DNA from: Lytechinus pictus
Lineage: Eukaryota > Echinodermata > Echinoidea > Temnopleuroida > Toxopneustidae
Reading direction: 5' to 3'
Assembly: GCF_037042905.1 (NCBI RefSeq)
Contig: NC_087262.1
Location: 23,321,001-23,385,000 of the forward strand
Length of the DNA: 64,000 bases
The first letter of the stretch is position 1. Each line of letters opens with the position of its first letter. Below the pieces are notes generated by a model. It was not told where the DNA came from. It did no database searches and saw nothing but the letters and a program-made list of their open reading frames with translations. Positions 11,253 through 23,944 of the stretch are shown here, piece after piece. Both the position numbers and the translations under genes were made by a program.

Positions 11253-13079
11253 TATACTATATAAAAGAGCGTGTTTTTATGAACGCCCAATGCAGCCACG
11301 AAATCAAGTGAATAAAGGAGCTTAAACTTGGCAATATCGATGTATCAAAGCTTTTCAGATTGTATAATAACCGCACACGCATCTTAGATTCTTGTATGAA
11401 TTTACATAATATATGTGGGCCATCCTGGGAAAATGGGTATTATAGGTGAAATTTTGGATTTTGTTTTTTTTATGTTTTCTGGTACATGGACACATGTACA
11501 ATATGTATACAAAATATTAGAGTCTAATTCATATTTAAATTAGAGATATGGCCAATTGAATCAGGGGTACCCCCCCCCCTGCCTGGCTGTATGGGTCGTC
11601 ATGGTAGTCGGGCTTATTATTCATCTTTTCATGATATGGAAATGTTGGTTCTTTTGTAACGCCCAACATACCTGGCATAGGCGAGGTGATCTTTTGTAGT
11701 GCAGACATAATTTTTATATATACACAGCTAGGCGAATACAATAAAAGAAATTATTCTACATATTCAACCACACCCACACTAGAACCCACACACTCACATT
11801 ACATGCAAAAAAAACCTTATGGAGACTATTTGTCATACTATATATACTGTAGTTCGTCATAGCGCGTAGTTTTAAAATGGGAGGAGGTTCCCAGATCCAA
11901 TGACCAGGGGAAGATGGGGTTGGGTTATTTATCTGATTTTTTTGTTGTTGGGGGGGGGCAGCTTATCATTTTTTTGGGGGGTGCCCACCCCCACAGGCGC
12001 CGCAGAACATTTTTTGAAAATAGGAGGGGCTGTCCATGCAAAAAAAAAATCACAATCAAATGGTAATTTTTTACATGTTTATACATGCGTTCTGGGGAAA
12101 AAAAGTGGGGCCAAAGCCCCTGCCCAACTCCATCCTAGATTTGTCCCTGCCCTTAACCACCCCCCCCCCCAAAAAAAAAAGACACCACCTTGCTGTTTGT
12201 CTATACTTCACTTTCTCGCAAAGTAAAATCTAAAAAAAATCGTGCTTAAGCTTTGGAAAATAACCACAAACAAAATTCAATTTTGCAAAACCAATTTTTT
12301 TCGGTGGCAATACACAATGGTGAAAAGCTGATGCGAGCTACATTTCATAAAGATTTAATATGACAGCAACTCTTGATGAAATATCAACTTTCATTGAACT
12401 AGCGAATCAGGAAGCAGAAGGTTCACTGTTTTCATGGTAGTTTTCATTCGAGCAAGGGATCATATCAACATTTAATGAAATGGACCACATTTGGTTTCTT
12501 TTTAGGGATGGGGTAGTCATAAAAATATATTTCACAAATTGCTGCCAAATTATCTGGATCACTGAAGGATTTTTTTTAGGTCACTTCGTTTGAAAAGAAG
12601 AGTAAAACTGTGCATAAAAACTTGGCTCCACATATTAATACGACAGGTATTATAACTTACAAATACTCACAAATACATAGTCATCTTTTCTCTGCTACAC
12701 TCTGTACACGTGTAATGATATGCGTTGTAAACGTCTTATGCTTGAATAAAAAAACAATATCAGAGTTTAATTCTTGATATGGAAGAGACTACATACATTT
12801 ACTCTCTTCTATGCAGCAGTATTAGCAAAACTCAGGAATGTGCATCGCTCTCCACTGTCCAAATTTGCACTAAAAAGGATATAAAATATGATAATCTCTC
12901 CTTAGTGTGTGTGTTTAACATTATCACAAACTTCTTAATACAGCAGCAAACTTACCATATTTCAATTTTCTACAATGACATCCTTCTAATGGGTTAGCAA
13001 ACGTTACAAATTAAGTTTAATTTTTTTATCGAAAAACTTCAGAGTTTGTTCATTCAAAGTAAAACATGTATTCATTGTT
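11253..13079. other. Intergenic, low-complexity blocks
   Basis: No gene is recognised. The stretch 11880-12235 is a G-run/C-run repeat rich in AAAAAAA and CCCCCCC, and its frames are low-complexity translations. A 68-codon minus frame at 11535-11741 shows no known motif. Confidence 0.4.
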
Positions 13080-13740
13080 CAATTTCCTCTTCTACCGGGG
13101 AGGCCGCGAGGTGCCTTGTCCTCATCTAAGATCTTTCCATATATCATATTCCCTCTATTTGGAAAATCCAGTTGATAGCTCATCTGGGAGTATCTGAGAG
13201 ACTATGTCAGCAGGGTTCACCAAAGGGGATAATTTTCTTCCTCTGCATTGTTTGCTTTCTTCATGTTCCAGTCCTAAATGCCACGTTCCGATGACTCAAA
13301 TCTACATTTTTGATGAATGCAATTGAAAAGTTCACCGATATTAATGTGTTATAAAAACAGTCACATTACACTCTCATTTCTTCATGATTCATGGACATTT
13401 ATCAACAACATGATATTTAAAATACATTAACTTTTCACTCTTTGGCTTTGTGTAAATGTTACTTGTATTTCTAATAAAGGTGGAAGTACTCCCTGATGTC
13501 ATATTTTTCTACCAAAAATAATAAGATTTAACTATTGATAAAGTCAAAACTGGCACACTATTTCCATATAGAATATGGATAAAGCATGGAAAGCTACCTG
13601 AAGCTGTGGTAATGGTGAATCCCATATCAGAGTCTTAAAGTACTTCTTGATAGGCTGCTGTCAGCTGTATGTTGGTGATGTCTTGTCCTCACTGCACTAA
13701 TACAGTTGCTCTGTAGATCCCGTGCCCTTAAAATGTTTAA
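13080..13740 (-). other. Degenerate coding-like minus-strand segment
   Basis: Codon-like minus-strand pieces appear but are broken by stops. One reads VNPADIVSQ followed by LPDEL, near 13180-13222. It resembles the NPAD(x)SR(G) stretch behind the RNase H region of BEL/Pao-type retrotransposons. Too short and broken to assign; recorded as possible TE debris. Confidence 0.2.
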
Positions 13741-16688
13741 CACAACGAAAGAAAACAAGGCCAATTAGTTAACAAATTTTCAGAGTTAAAGTTTATTTAA
13801 AAAAAAACACTACTTAAGAAAAAAAACTAAAAAAAAAAAAAAATTAAAACTATAATTTTTTTTTATTTTCAAAAATATGCCTTTTTATTTATTTTTTAAT
13901 ATTGAATGATTTTGTGTAGAAAGTTGGCGAACCTCATGTAATGTAGCTCGACCAGATTGTAGAAAAAAATAAGAAATCCCCCCCACACCCGCCCCCAAAA
14001 TATATTGTTATTTTTGAATAAATTTCTTATAAATTGTGACAATCTGTTTTCGAGTTATAATTTCGATATCATTTGCACAGCTTTGGTGAAGCTCATACCA
14101 AATAGACCCCACCCCCTCCGAAAAAAAAAAAAAAATTGAAATCAGAAGTCCGACAAATAAGAATTTGTTAGGAGAGGGGATTTGAAAAATGTCCATAATT
14201 AACCGATTTAAAAGGGTACTCCGAGCTGAAAATAATTTCATCAAATGTAAACAAAAGCTGCAAATTTCATCAAAATCTGATAACAACTAGATCTAATAGG
14301 GTTTTTCATGCATTATAAAAACAGTTATATGCACGTCTTAATAGATATTCGTTAGATGGGCTGATGATGACACCCCACTTTAACTTTTCTTATAACAAAA
14401 CATGAAATCATACTTATTTTATTTGGTCATACGTGTGTGAATGATATGTCACCTTTTTACATTAATTAATATCTAGTCTTGGAGGGGGGGGGGGGATAGA
14501 ACAAACATAATTTCATGTAACAAGGTGAGACATCTTTGCATCAGTTTGTCAAGTAAATTCATAAAAACATGCATAGAACTGTTTCACCGAAATCCATATT
14601 TTTAAATTATCATAGCTCTTTTACTCCTTGTCCAATTTTGATTTTTTTTATATACATTTTTTACAAACTTGTTGCATGTGATAGATTTAACTTAAATGGT
14701 TACAAGTATGTAACGAAGGCCTATCTAAGTAGGTGCAGATCTAGATCTAGTTGATAGCCTAGGCATACATAAGTTAGATCTTAAAAAGGCCGTCAAAGTC
14801 CCGGACAAATACCGCGAATCGCTGCAGCAGTCGCATGTAATTTGACGTTTAAAGACGTTCCTAAAAAGCTCTCTCTCGATCGATCCACATAAACACGCAA
14901 CACAAAATTCACATTCACGTGTTTAGTTGCCATGCCCATGTTCCTCGCATCGCAATTATCAATTAATTTAACAAAACAACTCAATCTGCAACATAATTTA
15001 ACTTACCTTCATGGATTTCAGCCAAGGGAATTAAATTCAATCAACATGTATCCGAACCCACCACCAAATATATCGAGCCGATATATCCACAGTTCTGAAA
15101 AAAAAAAATGCGCCTGACATTTTTTTTTATTTCCCGCGGGTTGTTTGTTTTGTTTTTCCTCGCGACGCGCGCCAGACAAAAGTTTGATGACACGCGTATT
15201 TAAATGACGTCCTAGCGCATTTATTGTCTCTCACCAATAGTCTGGTTTTTGCGCGACGCCACACATATATTTTCCCAGGGATCACTTTATTATGAAAAGC
15301 GTTTTTGGTGCTTCAATTAACAAGGTGGAGGAGATTCTGAGAACCTGGATGGACATAATATCCAGAAAAATTGAGGAAGAAAATAAATGGGATAATATAG
15401 AGGATAAAAGAAGAGACATATATAGGGATGTGAGTATGGGGGTGGGGTGTATTAGTATTAACCGAAGTACCTAGATGCCTAGAAGCCATTCTTCTATATT
15501 TTTTCAAGATATTATTTCTTTAGTGTAATATTGTCTTTACATTATAATCATGTATCACTGTAGTCTCATGTATGTGAATGATGTAATCACGCAGGAAACA
15601 AAACATGAATAAATAAATGAATTAATAAATGAATAAATAAATAGTTGGTATTTCACATTGGAACTCATTGAATTATGAACCATCATTTTATAAATCACAA
15701 AAAAGGGTAACTGTATTGGTAGTCATGATTTATGCATCGTACAGATAGTCGTAAGAGCAACAGACCAAACAAAATATGTAATGGCCCGATTAGCAATTTA
15801 GAAACTCAGACTATACTCAAATAAAACAAATGGAAAAAAACAGAACATTCTTGTGCATTTATTTCAGATTTTTAAAGATGGTTTTCATACACATTTACAT
15901 ATAATAAAACATTGATATTCATAACTGACATCGTTCACAAAGCCCACACTTACATGGCAAAATTGTCAAATATCGACTAAATCAAACAAAATATGCATGG
16001 AAAACTGACAGTATATGTTTATAAATTGAAAATTGATTTTAATGAGAATTGACATCAATCACAAGTTAACCCTGACATAGCTCAAAGATTTAAAAAAATC
16101 ACGAAATATATTAAAACAGAGTCAGATATAAGAGTTAATACATACCAGAAAGGTAGTATTATAAGATGTGCAAAAAGGTAAACCAAATAGTGTATTTAGT
16201 TTGTCATCATCAAAATGAGCATTTGTTAAACAAAGAATAAGTACAATGATAATGACGGTAATTACAAAAATAACAATTATCATGATTACACAACAATAAA
16301 AATGAAGATTGTATAAACAACTTAATTTGATACAACGAATACGTGGAATATGTACATAATAATGATACGTTACAAATGACATACATGATTTACAAGGGAT
16401 AAAGATTAGACTTAGGTCTGTTGGCATTAACATAATTTTACAATTACACGAAGTGAGTAAATATTTCCAAACTGAGAATTAAAAACAAAATATTACTAAG
16501 GAACAGTTCAAAGAAGCCCGAGTCGGAATCCGAGGCTACTAAATGAAAATGTATAGCCCCGAGATTTGATAGACCACATTCGTGTACCCCCCCCCCGATC
16601 ATGATTTGAATGGTCATCACCGGCCATCGGTCAAAATTAATGTTTGGCAACAGCTTAACACAACCAGTCAAGTTCATTTTGATACAAG
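13741..16688. other. Intergenic, no supported gene
   Basis: Holds A-rich tracts (13795-13870), a diverged repeat ending in AAGGGTACTCCGAGCTG near 14210-14290, and a CpG-rich block at 15120-15260. On the minus strand there is a good splice-donor context (ATGAAG then GTAAGTTA) at about 15013-15020. A (GAATAAATAAAT)-like tail at 15606-15645 suggests a retroposon 3' end. Confidence 0.35.
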
Positions 16689-16970
16689 GTACCGTGGTCG
16701 AGTGGCCTTAGGCGCCTGATTACACACTTGTAAATCCCGGGTTCGAAACTCGGCCATGAAATCATACCCTTGAAGAAGGCATTTTATTTACACCCCTCTT
16801 TCTTGACGGTGAAGTTAACAGTTGGTACCAGACGTAAATAATTGATCCGAATGATACGCACTAACCCCCACTCATAGCAGGGAAATCTATCCTGCTGATC
16901 CAGATGTAAACTTAATAATTTTGTTGATTTTTGTGCTGCGATCAGTTCAGGCGAGGCGAGAGGGTACCCG
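16689..16970 (+). mobile_element. tRNA-derived SINE
   Basis: The head is tRNA-like, with a Ser/Leu-style A box TGGTCGAGTGGC at about 16696 and a B box GGGTTCGAAAC at about 16740, the two parts of an internal RNA polymerase III promoter. It is followed by a non-tRNA body with CTTGAAGAAGGCATTTTATT and GTACC words. The acceptor stem does not pair well and there is no 3' tRNA end, so it is a SINE and not a tRNA gene. Confidence 0.7.
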
Positions 16971-17362
16971 CACTGTTAAAATAAAACTGTAAAAAAAGTA
17001 ATTATTACTGGCAGCTGGGACAGTATGGACTGTTGAATTAGGATCGGCTGTAAAAATGCAAAAATACAAAAAAAAACCACCATTTTAACATTCATTTTAC
17101 ATGAAAATCGCTTTTAATTTACAAATACGAATATTATTTATACGATAGATAGCACTGCAATCAACGTAACAATAGTTCGTTGGTATTGTTATATTGGATT
17201 ATATATTTTACTTTGTTTTACATTTAACTTGTAATTATACGTTACATATCACTGCATAAATACGTTTGGTTTGTTAAATCATTGTGTCGTCTGTTTTTTA
17301 GAGGTAAACATCCTGTAAATTTACGATTTTTCTTTGTAAAATTACTAGTATTTTTAACAGTG
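16971..17362. mobile_element. MITE with CACTGTTAAAA ends
   Basis: The ends are CACTGTTAAAA and TTTTAACAGTG, 392 bp apart, with AT-rich filler and no ORF. The inner sequence TAATTATTACTGGCAGC is of the kind seen in other short DNA elements. It abuts the SINE, with no clean target duplication seen. Confidence 0.45.
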
Positions 17363-17532
17363 CGGCCGGATTTATTCGAATGCATGCACAACCGATTATT
17401 ACAAAGCGCTGTAAATTGAAATTGACATCGGCACATAACATTGACAGAGTTACATACTATTCAAATGTATCACTGACGATAAATAGCACTTCGAAACCAA
17501 ATACCTACTTAGCCCAGTTGATTTTATATATA

Positions 17533-19413
17533 CACAACAAAAAAGTAAGTCCCCCCTTAAACAAACATACATAATTTCTGAACCAAATCGAGTTTTTAAT
17601 ATATTTTTACATGAGCGTGTAGGTAATTTTATAAACTACCCTCTGAGTAAATGTTATGGACGTATTTTATGTCATGCTTCAGTGAGCACCGCCAGAAGGC
17701 AAAATTGTCACTTTTCAAAAGTCACAAGCCAAATATCATGATTTTGATTCCACTTTATTGGAACGAATTCCACATTATCATCATGAAAAATCGTCAGGTT
17801 TGTAAAAGGTACTTTCTAAAAGACTATACAAGTTTTTGGCTAAACTTCACGGTTCAATAAACACAAGTTAAAATTTGCTACAATTTGATTTTTTACACAT
17901 TTCTATCGATGAAAATGATCGAATATGATGACAGTTATTTTTGGGAAGAGTATCTTAAACAATATTCATCGTTTCACGGATCAATGAACATTTAATGAAA
18001 GCAAAAAATATGAATTTCAAATATCATAGGCAAGTATTGTTTCATTTTGGTAACTGAAAGGATCTTTTCTCAACTTTTTTCGTTATGTTCATGACCAATT
18101 AACATGTTCAATGATTTAAATGCGTTTAATTAAACATTCACGCTTGAATGAACATGTGGAATGTGATTAGCTCTTTTTTACGTTCTTGGAAAAAATGAAA
18201 TTGCTAGCTATGGATATCTGTCACAAACCTACTTGCATAGTTCACTTGATTTGATTTTTTTTTAAATCCCGATGTCTAATGCTTCAGTGAGCACACAATT
18301 TTCGAAAATTATGCAAATGAGAAGAAAGTTCAAGGCCTTGGCCCCACTCTGTTCCGTATCGAATGATTATTTTGATGTCCGCGCCTTTTGGATAGTATTA
18401 ATCTGAAACCATGTGCGAAGTTTCATGAAAAAATTGTTGGCAGAAGTAACAAAAACCGTCCATGAAACAAACCCTCATTTCATTTTTGTTAAAATTTTGA
18501 CTTCCTCTCTCATAGACATTGTGTACACTATGGGTGCATATTTTTAAGAATAGGTGACCCCTTATTCATTATGGTGGAACCTTTTTTCAAGGTTTTCTTT
18601 AGCAATGTCATTTGGCAGTTATGTTTATCAACCTACGGGCAGAATTATGTGCAAAAATGAAATCGATATGTTTATTTATGGATGAGTGAGCATGTATCAA
18701 AGTGTGAAAAGGGGCATTTTCAATGTCACAGACTCATTTTGAGGAGTCATATAGTGAATAATGGGGGCAACTTAATCGCTTTTGTTTTTATCATCCATCA
18801 GTTTTATCACCACGCACTTACCCAAACTTTTTACACTTTCATGGTTAAGCAAGCACATTAAAAACTTGGGAATGAATACTCTTTATACTGCATAAATTGT
18901 ATTTTTTTCCTAGCAATTTCTCAGGATCAGTTGAATTAATGGACAAATCAGTGGTGGATCCAGAATTTTTAAATGGGGAGGGGCTGAGTAATTGGGGGAG
19001 CCACCAACATTTTCCAATTTTAACATGTTTTAACAAGTTGTAGGGGATACTGCCATAAACCCCTATGATGATACGTCACAAAACATTGTGCTCTCTCAAC
19101 CATAAGCATGCGATATCAAAATTTTGTGTGAGGTGGTTAAATGATGGATAGTAAAACAGCATTAAAACCATAAATTCACCTAAAACAACCTTTGTCCAAC
19201 TTTGTATTTACACAATCTGAAAAACGACTCTTGTGACTTTCACAAAATGTCATTTTAAATTCAATCTTTGATTACTCATGCATGACTCAACCGATCAATC
19301 TCACTTTTCACCAGGAGTTGCATAATGAATGTAGAAAACCATCTACGAAACACACTTATTTCGTTCAAAAGTTACAGCAATTTGATTGAGGGGGGACTTA
19401 CTTTTTTGTTGTG
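17533..19413. mobile_element. 1.88-kb non-autonomous TIR element
   Basis: The termini are perfect inverted copies for about 25 bp (CACAACAAAAAAGTAAGTCC, then more Cs and a T), each flanked by TA inside short TATATA runs. The TA sites suggest a Tc1/mariner-like mechanism. The interior has no frame above about 70 codons, so it is non-autonomous. It contains a younger-looking G-rich insertion near 18950-19040. The right end lies 46 bp from the GPCR stop codon. Confidence 0.8.
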
Positions 19414-19459
19414 TATATATATAGAAAATCTCCTTTCGGCTGTAATTAGTTGTTTTTAT

Positions 19460-20668
19460 CTACCTCTTTAGCACTTTCAAAACATCCTCTCTAAACTTCT
19501 TGTTGATAAGTCCATATATAACTGGATTGATGATTTGATTTACTGCAAACAGGTCCCGCAAGAGTGCTATGATGAGTTCCACAAAAACGTTCAATTCTGT
19601 AGAGATCAATCGCTCGAAGAGGGTCACAATTATAACCTCTGGAACCCACGTAAGGAAGTAAATCACCGTCACGGCTAGCATCATCTTCGTCGTTTTATCA
19701 AGAGGCGCTCTTTTAGATTTCACTTTATCGGTCTTCCCTTTTCTATCTCCTTCACCACGTTCATTCTGAGCAGTGGATGCAATATTTTGTTGCGAGAGGG
19801 CGTTGTTGTTTGAGACACTGTCGACAGTATTTTCCTTCCAAGCTTGTCTGTCGGGGTGCAGGGTAGCAGATTCGTCAGGATGAATGGAGCCCGAGACAGA
19901 AGGAACTGTAGAAGCTCCATCGTTTGAGATTCCGTGGCTGATGTGGTCCTCTGCAGTGTTGGTTACAGATGGAGCGACACGGGACCCTCTGGGCTGAGCT
20001 CTCATCGTTGAACCCGCTCCACCTGGCTGCAACCCCGGAGCTCCAAACATGCGTGCCCGAACTTTAGAGTGGCCTTTGACGTTCCTATAAATCATTCCAT
20101 AACAACCGAACGCTATCGCGAACGCTATCAGATAAATGGTACTCGTAGTAATGTCTTGAAAGTCACCTTGAGCGCTCTGCGCGCAGATGACACCGTCGTC
20201 CTGCTTCTTCAAGGTTAGGAAGAGTAGAAATGGCGTATTAAAGCCAAAGCAAAAAAATGTGCAGATAGTCACGGTAACCTTTGCTCGTCGGGGACTGGTT
20301 TTGATTCTGATTGGATGGCAAATCTTGAAGTAACGATCGATTCCTATCAAGACCATCAGCAAAAGAGATAGGAAAACAAGAGAGACATAAGCGAAAACGA
20401 AAAGCTTGCAGAAAATGATGTTTGCGTATGTCTCCATGCTGTTGTAGACGATGGCGGGGCTGAGTAAGCAAACTCCTAGATCTACCACAGCGATGGCCAT
20501 GATGTATATTCGGGTACTGCCACCTGTCTTTCGTTTCCTGTACACCAACAAGATGGAGATATTACCTGGGATTCCCAGGAAAAAGATAATGGTGCGAGTG
20601 ATAATCTGCATCCAAACTCCGGCATCCATTTTGAACATAGTTCCAGGAGGGCTAAAATCAGGATACAA
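19460..20668 (-). CDS. Class A (rhodopsin-like) G protein-coupled receptor
   Basis: A seven-helix plasma-membrane receptor of 402 codons in one exon. Landmarks: TM1 with GIPGN (N36), TM2 with D63, C87 before TM3 (ECL2 disulfide partner), IDRYF (D111-R112-Y113) closing TM3, TM6 WVP (341-343), and TM7 NQIINPVIY (N381-Y385). Intracellular loop 3 is long (about 125 residues, Ser/Gly-rich then Lys-rich). The C-tail is only 17 residues, with no palmitoylation Cys. The CWxP Cys of TM6 is replaced (FLTWVP). The ligand is unknown, and peptide-receptor affinity is only a guess. The extracellular N-terminus is very short. A good acceptor (TTGTATCCTGATTTTAG) lies at about 20651, so Met1-Phe5 may be intron; Met11 is then the likely start after an untranslated exon. 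A decayed relative lies at 5973-6263. Confidence 0.9.
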   Translation of the reverse strand: MYPDFSPPGTMFKMDAGVWMQIITRTIIFFLGIPGNISILLVYRKRKTGGSTRIYIMAIAVVDLGVCLLSPAIVYNSMETYANIIFCKLFVFAYVSLVFLSLLLMVLIGIDRYFKICHPIRIKTSPRRAKVTVTICTFFCFGFNTPFLLFLTLKKQDDGVICAQSAQGDFQDITTSTIYLIAFAIAFGCYGMIYRNVKGHSKVRARMFGAPGLQPGGAGSTMRAQPRGSRVAPSVTNTAEDHISHGISNDGASTVPSVSGSIHPDESATLHPDRQAWKENTVDSVSNNNALSQQNIASTAQNERGEGDRKGKTDKVKSKRAPLDKTTKMMLAVTVIYFLTWVPEVIIVTLFERLISTELNVFVELIIALLRDLFAVNQIINPVIYGLINKKFREDVLKVLKR

Positions 20669-23225
20669 GATATGATGTTATGCGAAGTTCCAGCAAATGA
20701 CGTTCTTACGTCTAGAGTCCAATTTTACGATATATGTTTAGTTCGTTTCCGATATTTTTGTATAAGTTTTTTTTTCGAGATCAGACGTTTGTAAATGTCT
20801 CCCGTCTCTATAGTCTCCTATCTTAATGGAAACTACCAGCAGCTGGACAGCTTAAAGTATCTGCATCAGACCATGGACTTTATAGTTCCTGCTCAGACTA
20901 TATCAGTGTGGGTTGGAAAGAATACAGATATATCCGCATCTTCTTTAAATATAAATGTAAATCTTTTTCACCAAACTTTGAGTTATTGACTTGTTATCTA
21001 TTAATGAAGGCATCAACGTCCCTTCAGGTTTAAAGATTCTTGCAGATGTTGTCATTGTGTGTGGGGCGGTTGGGTCATACATCCATGCTTGGCTGTAGGC
21101 GTTGTCTATTTAATCAGGTAAAAAAAAAGATTTTTGCTGACGTCCATTTCCTTTCATCGTTGTATATTCTTTGAAAGACACCCAAGTAATCTCCCAGCGG
21201 AAAGATATACTCTTTAATGCTTATTCTAGATATTACCGCTGCTTATTAAGACTTAATCATGTCGGCTTTGACAACCTTGAGTTCTATTAAAAATTGATTA
21301 TCGAATTATATATCAATGTAACCCAAAAGGCTTGGTCGAGTCGCACTATCTGACGCTGATCCTCTTAGCGCTAACTCAAATATAATGATAAATGGCGAAA
21401 AAAAGTTGAAATCATGGCAAAGGATGGAAATAAGCACGAACATAAATATTTAATTGCAGGGTGTTTCATAATACCCTGAAATACCCTGGATGTAATCATC
21501 AATCTTTACAGTAGAAGTTGCTAATTCATTCCTTTATGTACTTTAAGATTGCGAGTTTCTTGAGAATGAATTTACTTCCAATAGTTCAACAAATCCAAAA
21601 GCATTCAGACAAGACCCTGGGATTGAGGCAAGGATTATGTTCCATATAGCGAAGGGACCGAGAGGAGACAAGCCAGATGTGATCAGGTACATGACGTCTT
21701 GCAAAGAGATACCAGGCGCGGATTCAGAGTTGAAATTTTACGGGGGGGGGGGGGAGGACAGACGTACGCGCTTCACCACAAGAGCTTTTTGGATCTGCCA
21801 GCCTCAATACGTGTGCAGGAATAGCGTTAGAGTTTGTTCATAAGGAAGACTGGTTGTTGATTGATTGCCACAATCTGGTTCATAGGGTATGATAAACACA
21901 AGCCAAGTAGCCAGTGGATCTGAAATCTTCCTCCTTCTCCCCCAATTAACTTGTCTTGATATAGAAATTACAAGTCAGTATTTCTTTTTTTTAGAAAGTG
22001 GAAACTTAGTCAACTTATGCGACGCCCAATGCGGATGGTACTACAAGACAAGTTTTTTAATGACCATAACTAGATCTTGATAATCTTTTGAAACATCTTC
22101 TATTTTCAATCCTTATTCAAACCATCTCTTGACGATACCATCGGAAAAAGTGAGTCATAGGAATGATTAAAGTATGTATCATGTTTTCCTTTAGCACTGT
22201 GATACAACTTAAAGATAAATCAAGTTAAGCATGTTAAGTTTACAGAAGGCGGAAAAAACGGATATTAGTAATGATAAATGCATTTAGTGGTTTGAATACC
22301 TGCCATTGGGAAAATTGACGTAAGTAAACCTTGATATTTTCATCTATAGGCCTAAATTACATCGTGGTGATTTGGTTATGACATCTGAAAGCAGGAGGTA
22401 TATACCTTAAGATGATTATCTATACAAATTTGAATAGGGATTACCTTTTACCTATCCATCAAACAGTTCTAAAACCTATTTCCTAAGAATGGTTATTCAT
22501 CAACTGAAACGACTGTATTGCATATACATGTATATTTTTTTTAATTTCGACTTTTCGTCAGTCATAAAAAGAAGTTGTATATTTCGTGGTAGGTTTTATT
22601 TTCTGCATTATCATCTACGAAATGTAAAACGAATTTGATTGATGTAAAAATTTGATACTAGGCGATGCCAGGAAAAGCTACGTCAGTGTGAGTATATAAT
22701 ATATTTTAGAAAATGGTTTAAACAATACTGGGTTAAAATGATATTAGGATATGGCTTTGTTTAGTAAAATTACACCAACCCTGCGAGAGTTGGTTAAAAA
22801 ATTAGCAAAATTGACTGATGAAATATACATTTTGCCCAGTAAGGCTTTTATGAGAAGATAGAATATTATTAGTATTAATTATTAGAGAAATCTGTATGCC
22901 TTTATACCTTTCCAACTGCCGATTTGAATATCTATGTATTCTCCATTGAAAATCCTGCGCACATTAATCGTGCATTGGGGCTGTGTCTGTGGTTGGTGAG
23001 GGATGTACCGTACTTGCTTGCCTTTTGTTTCGAAGACTCGATTAATTGCTGATAATGGCGAACATAATCTGCGAGAATGAACCTTTAAGTATGTGTGTAA
23101 GTGTGTGTGTTTGTGTCTGTGTGGCTTAAGGATCGATGTACTTCTAATTTACCATGCTTCCAGTTGGCTGTATTATATGCTATTACATGGTTTTAAAAGT
23201 TTTCGTGTTGATCATGGCATCTGTA
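20669..23225. other. Intergenic upstream of the GPCR
   Basis: AT-rich. It presumably holds the receptor's promoter and a 5' untranslated exon, but neither can be placed. No other gene is supported; a G-run sits at 21741-21753. Confidence 0.4.
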
Positions 23226-23944
23226 CACTAAGAAATTCGGGTTCAATTTTACACCCCTAGGGGTGCACAGGCTTGTCCCTATACGAGTACCCCTAGCGGT
23301 GCACACGTACACCCCGAATAGGGGTGTACAGTGTGCACCCCTATTTGGGGTGACCATCTGCACCTTAGAGGGTGTAAACGTCTACCCCTTAGGGTGCATA
23401 ATGTACCCCCACCTAAAATAGCAAAAAAGATTGTCGAGACTACTGGTCCATTCACTTTCTGTATCGTTTTTTTTAGTTACCTTAGTTGGGATTTGAACTC
23501 ACCTAGTTTTATGTGTAGTCAAGATTCTTCCCGCTATGCCAGCGAGAAGCGCTGAAACCTGATGAGGTCTCTAGCGATATGATCCGATACTTTTTTGACT
23601 TGTGCTGATAGTTGAGATTCAAGTAGCTCTATTTACTGATTCTCCAAAAGTACAAAAGTATACGTAATCAACGTGTTTTTGAAACAATTATCATCACATA
23701 AATATTTTACAAATCATTTCAGGTAAAGTGTGGCGTTAGTGCATTGTTATTTCGGGTAATCTTCGATCACAAATCAACTTTATATATACCATACGTCTAT
23801 CAGCGAGACTGGTGGGGTGCACGAAAAGAGTACATGGGTGTACAACAGACACGTACTCTCGCATAAGAGCTAACTTGTACCTCGATGGTATTAAGGGGTG
23901 TACGCACGTATCGTACACCCCATTTGCACCGAGATTTCTTAGTG
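23226..23944. mobile_element. 719-bp TIR element with internal GGGGTGTAC words
   Basis: The left end CACTAAGAAATTCGGGTTCAA (23226, preceded by TA) matches the inverted right end TTGCACCGAGATTTCTTAGTG. Both ends are followed inward by many copies of ACCCC/GGGGTGTAC or GGGTGCA in both orientations. The right flank has decayed into a (TG)n run. There is no transposase frame. Non-autonomous. Confidence 0.6.

Noticed and set aside
11900-12233. 108-codon plus frame rich in Pro, Gly and Lys
   Set aside because: Low-complexity G/C/A runs of an interspersed repeat; no domain.
16689-16760. Functional tRNA gene
   Set aside because: A and B boxes are present but the stems do not pair and the sequence runs on into a SINE body.
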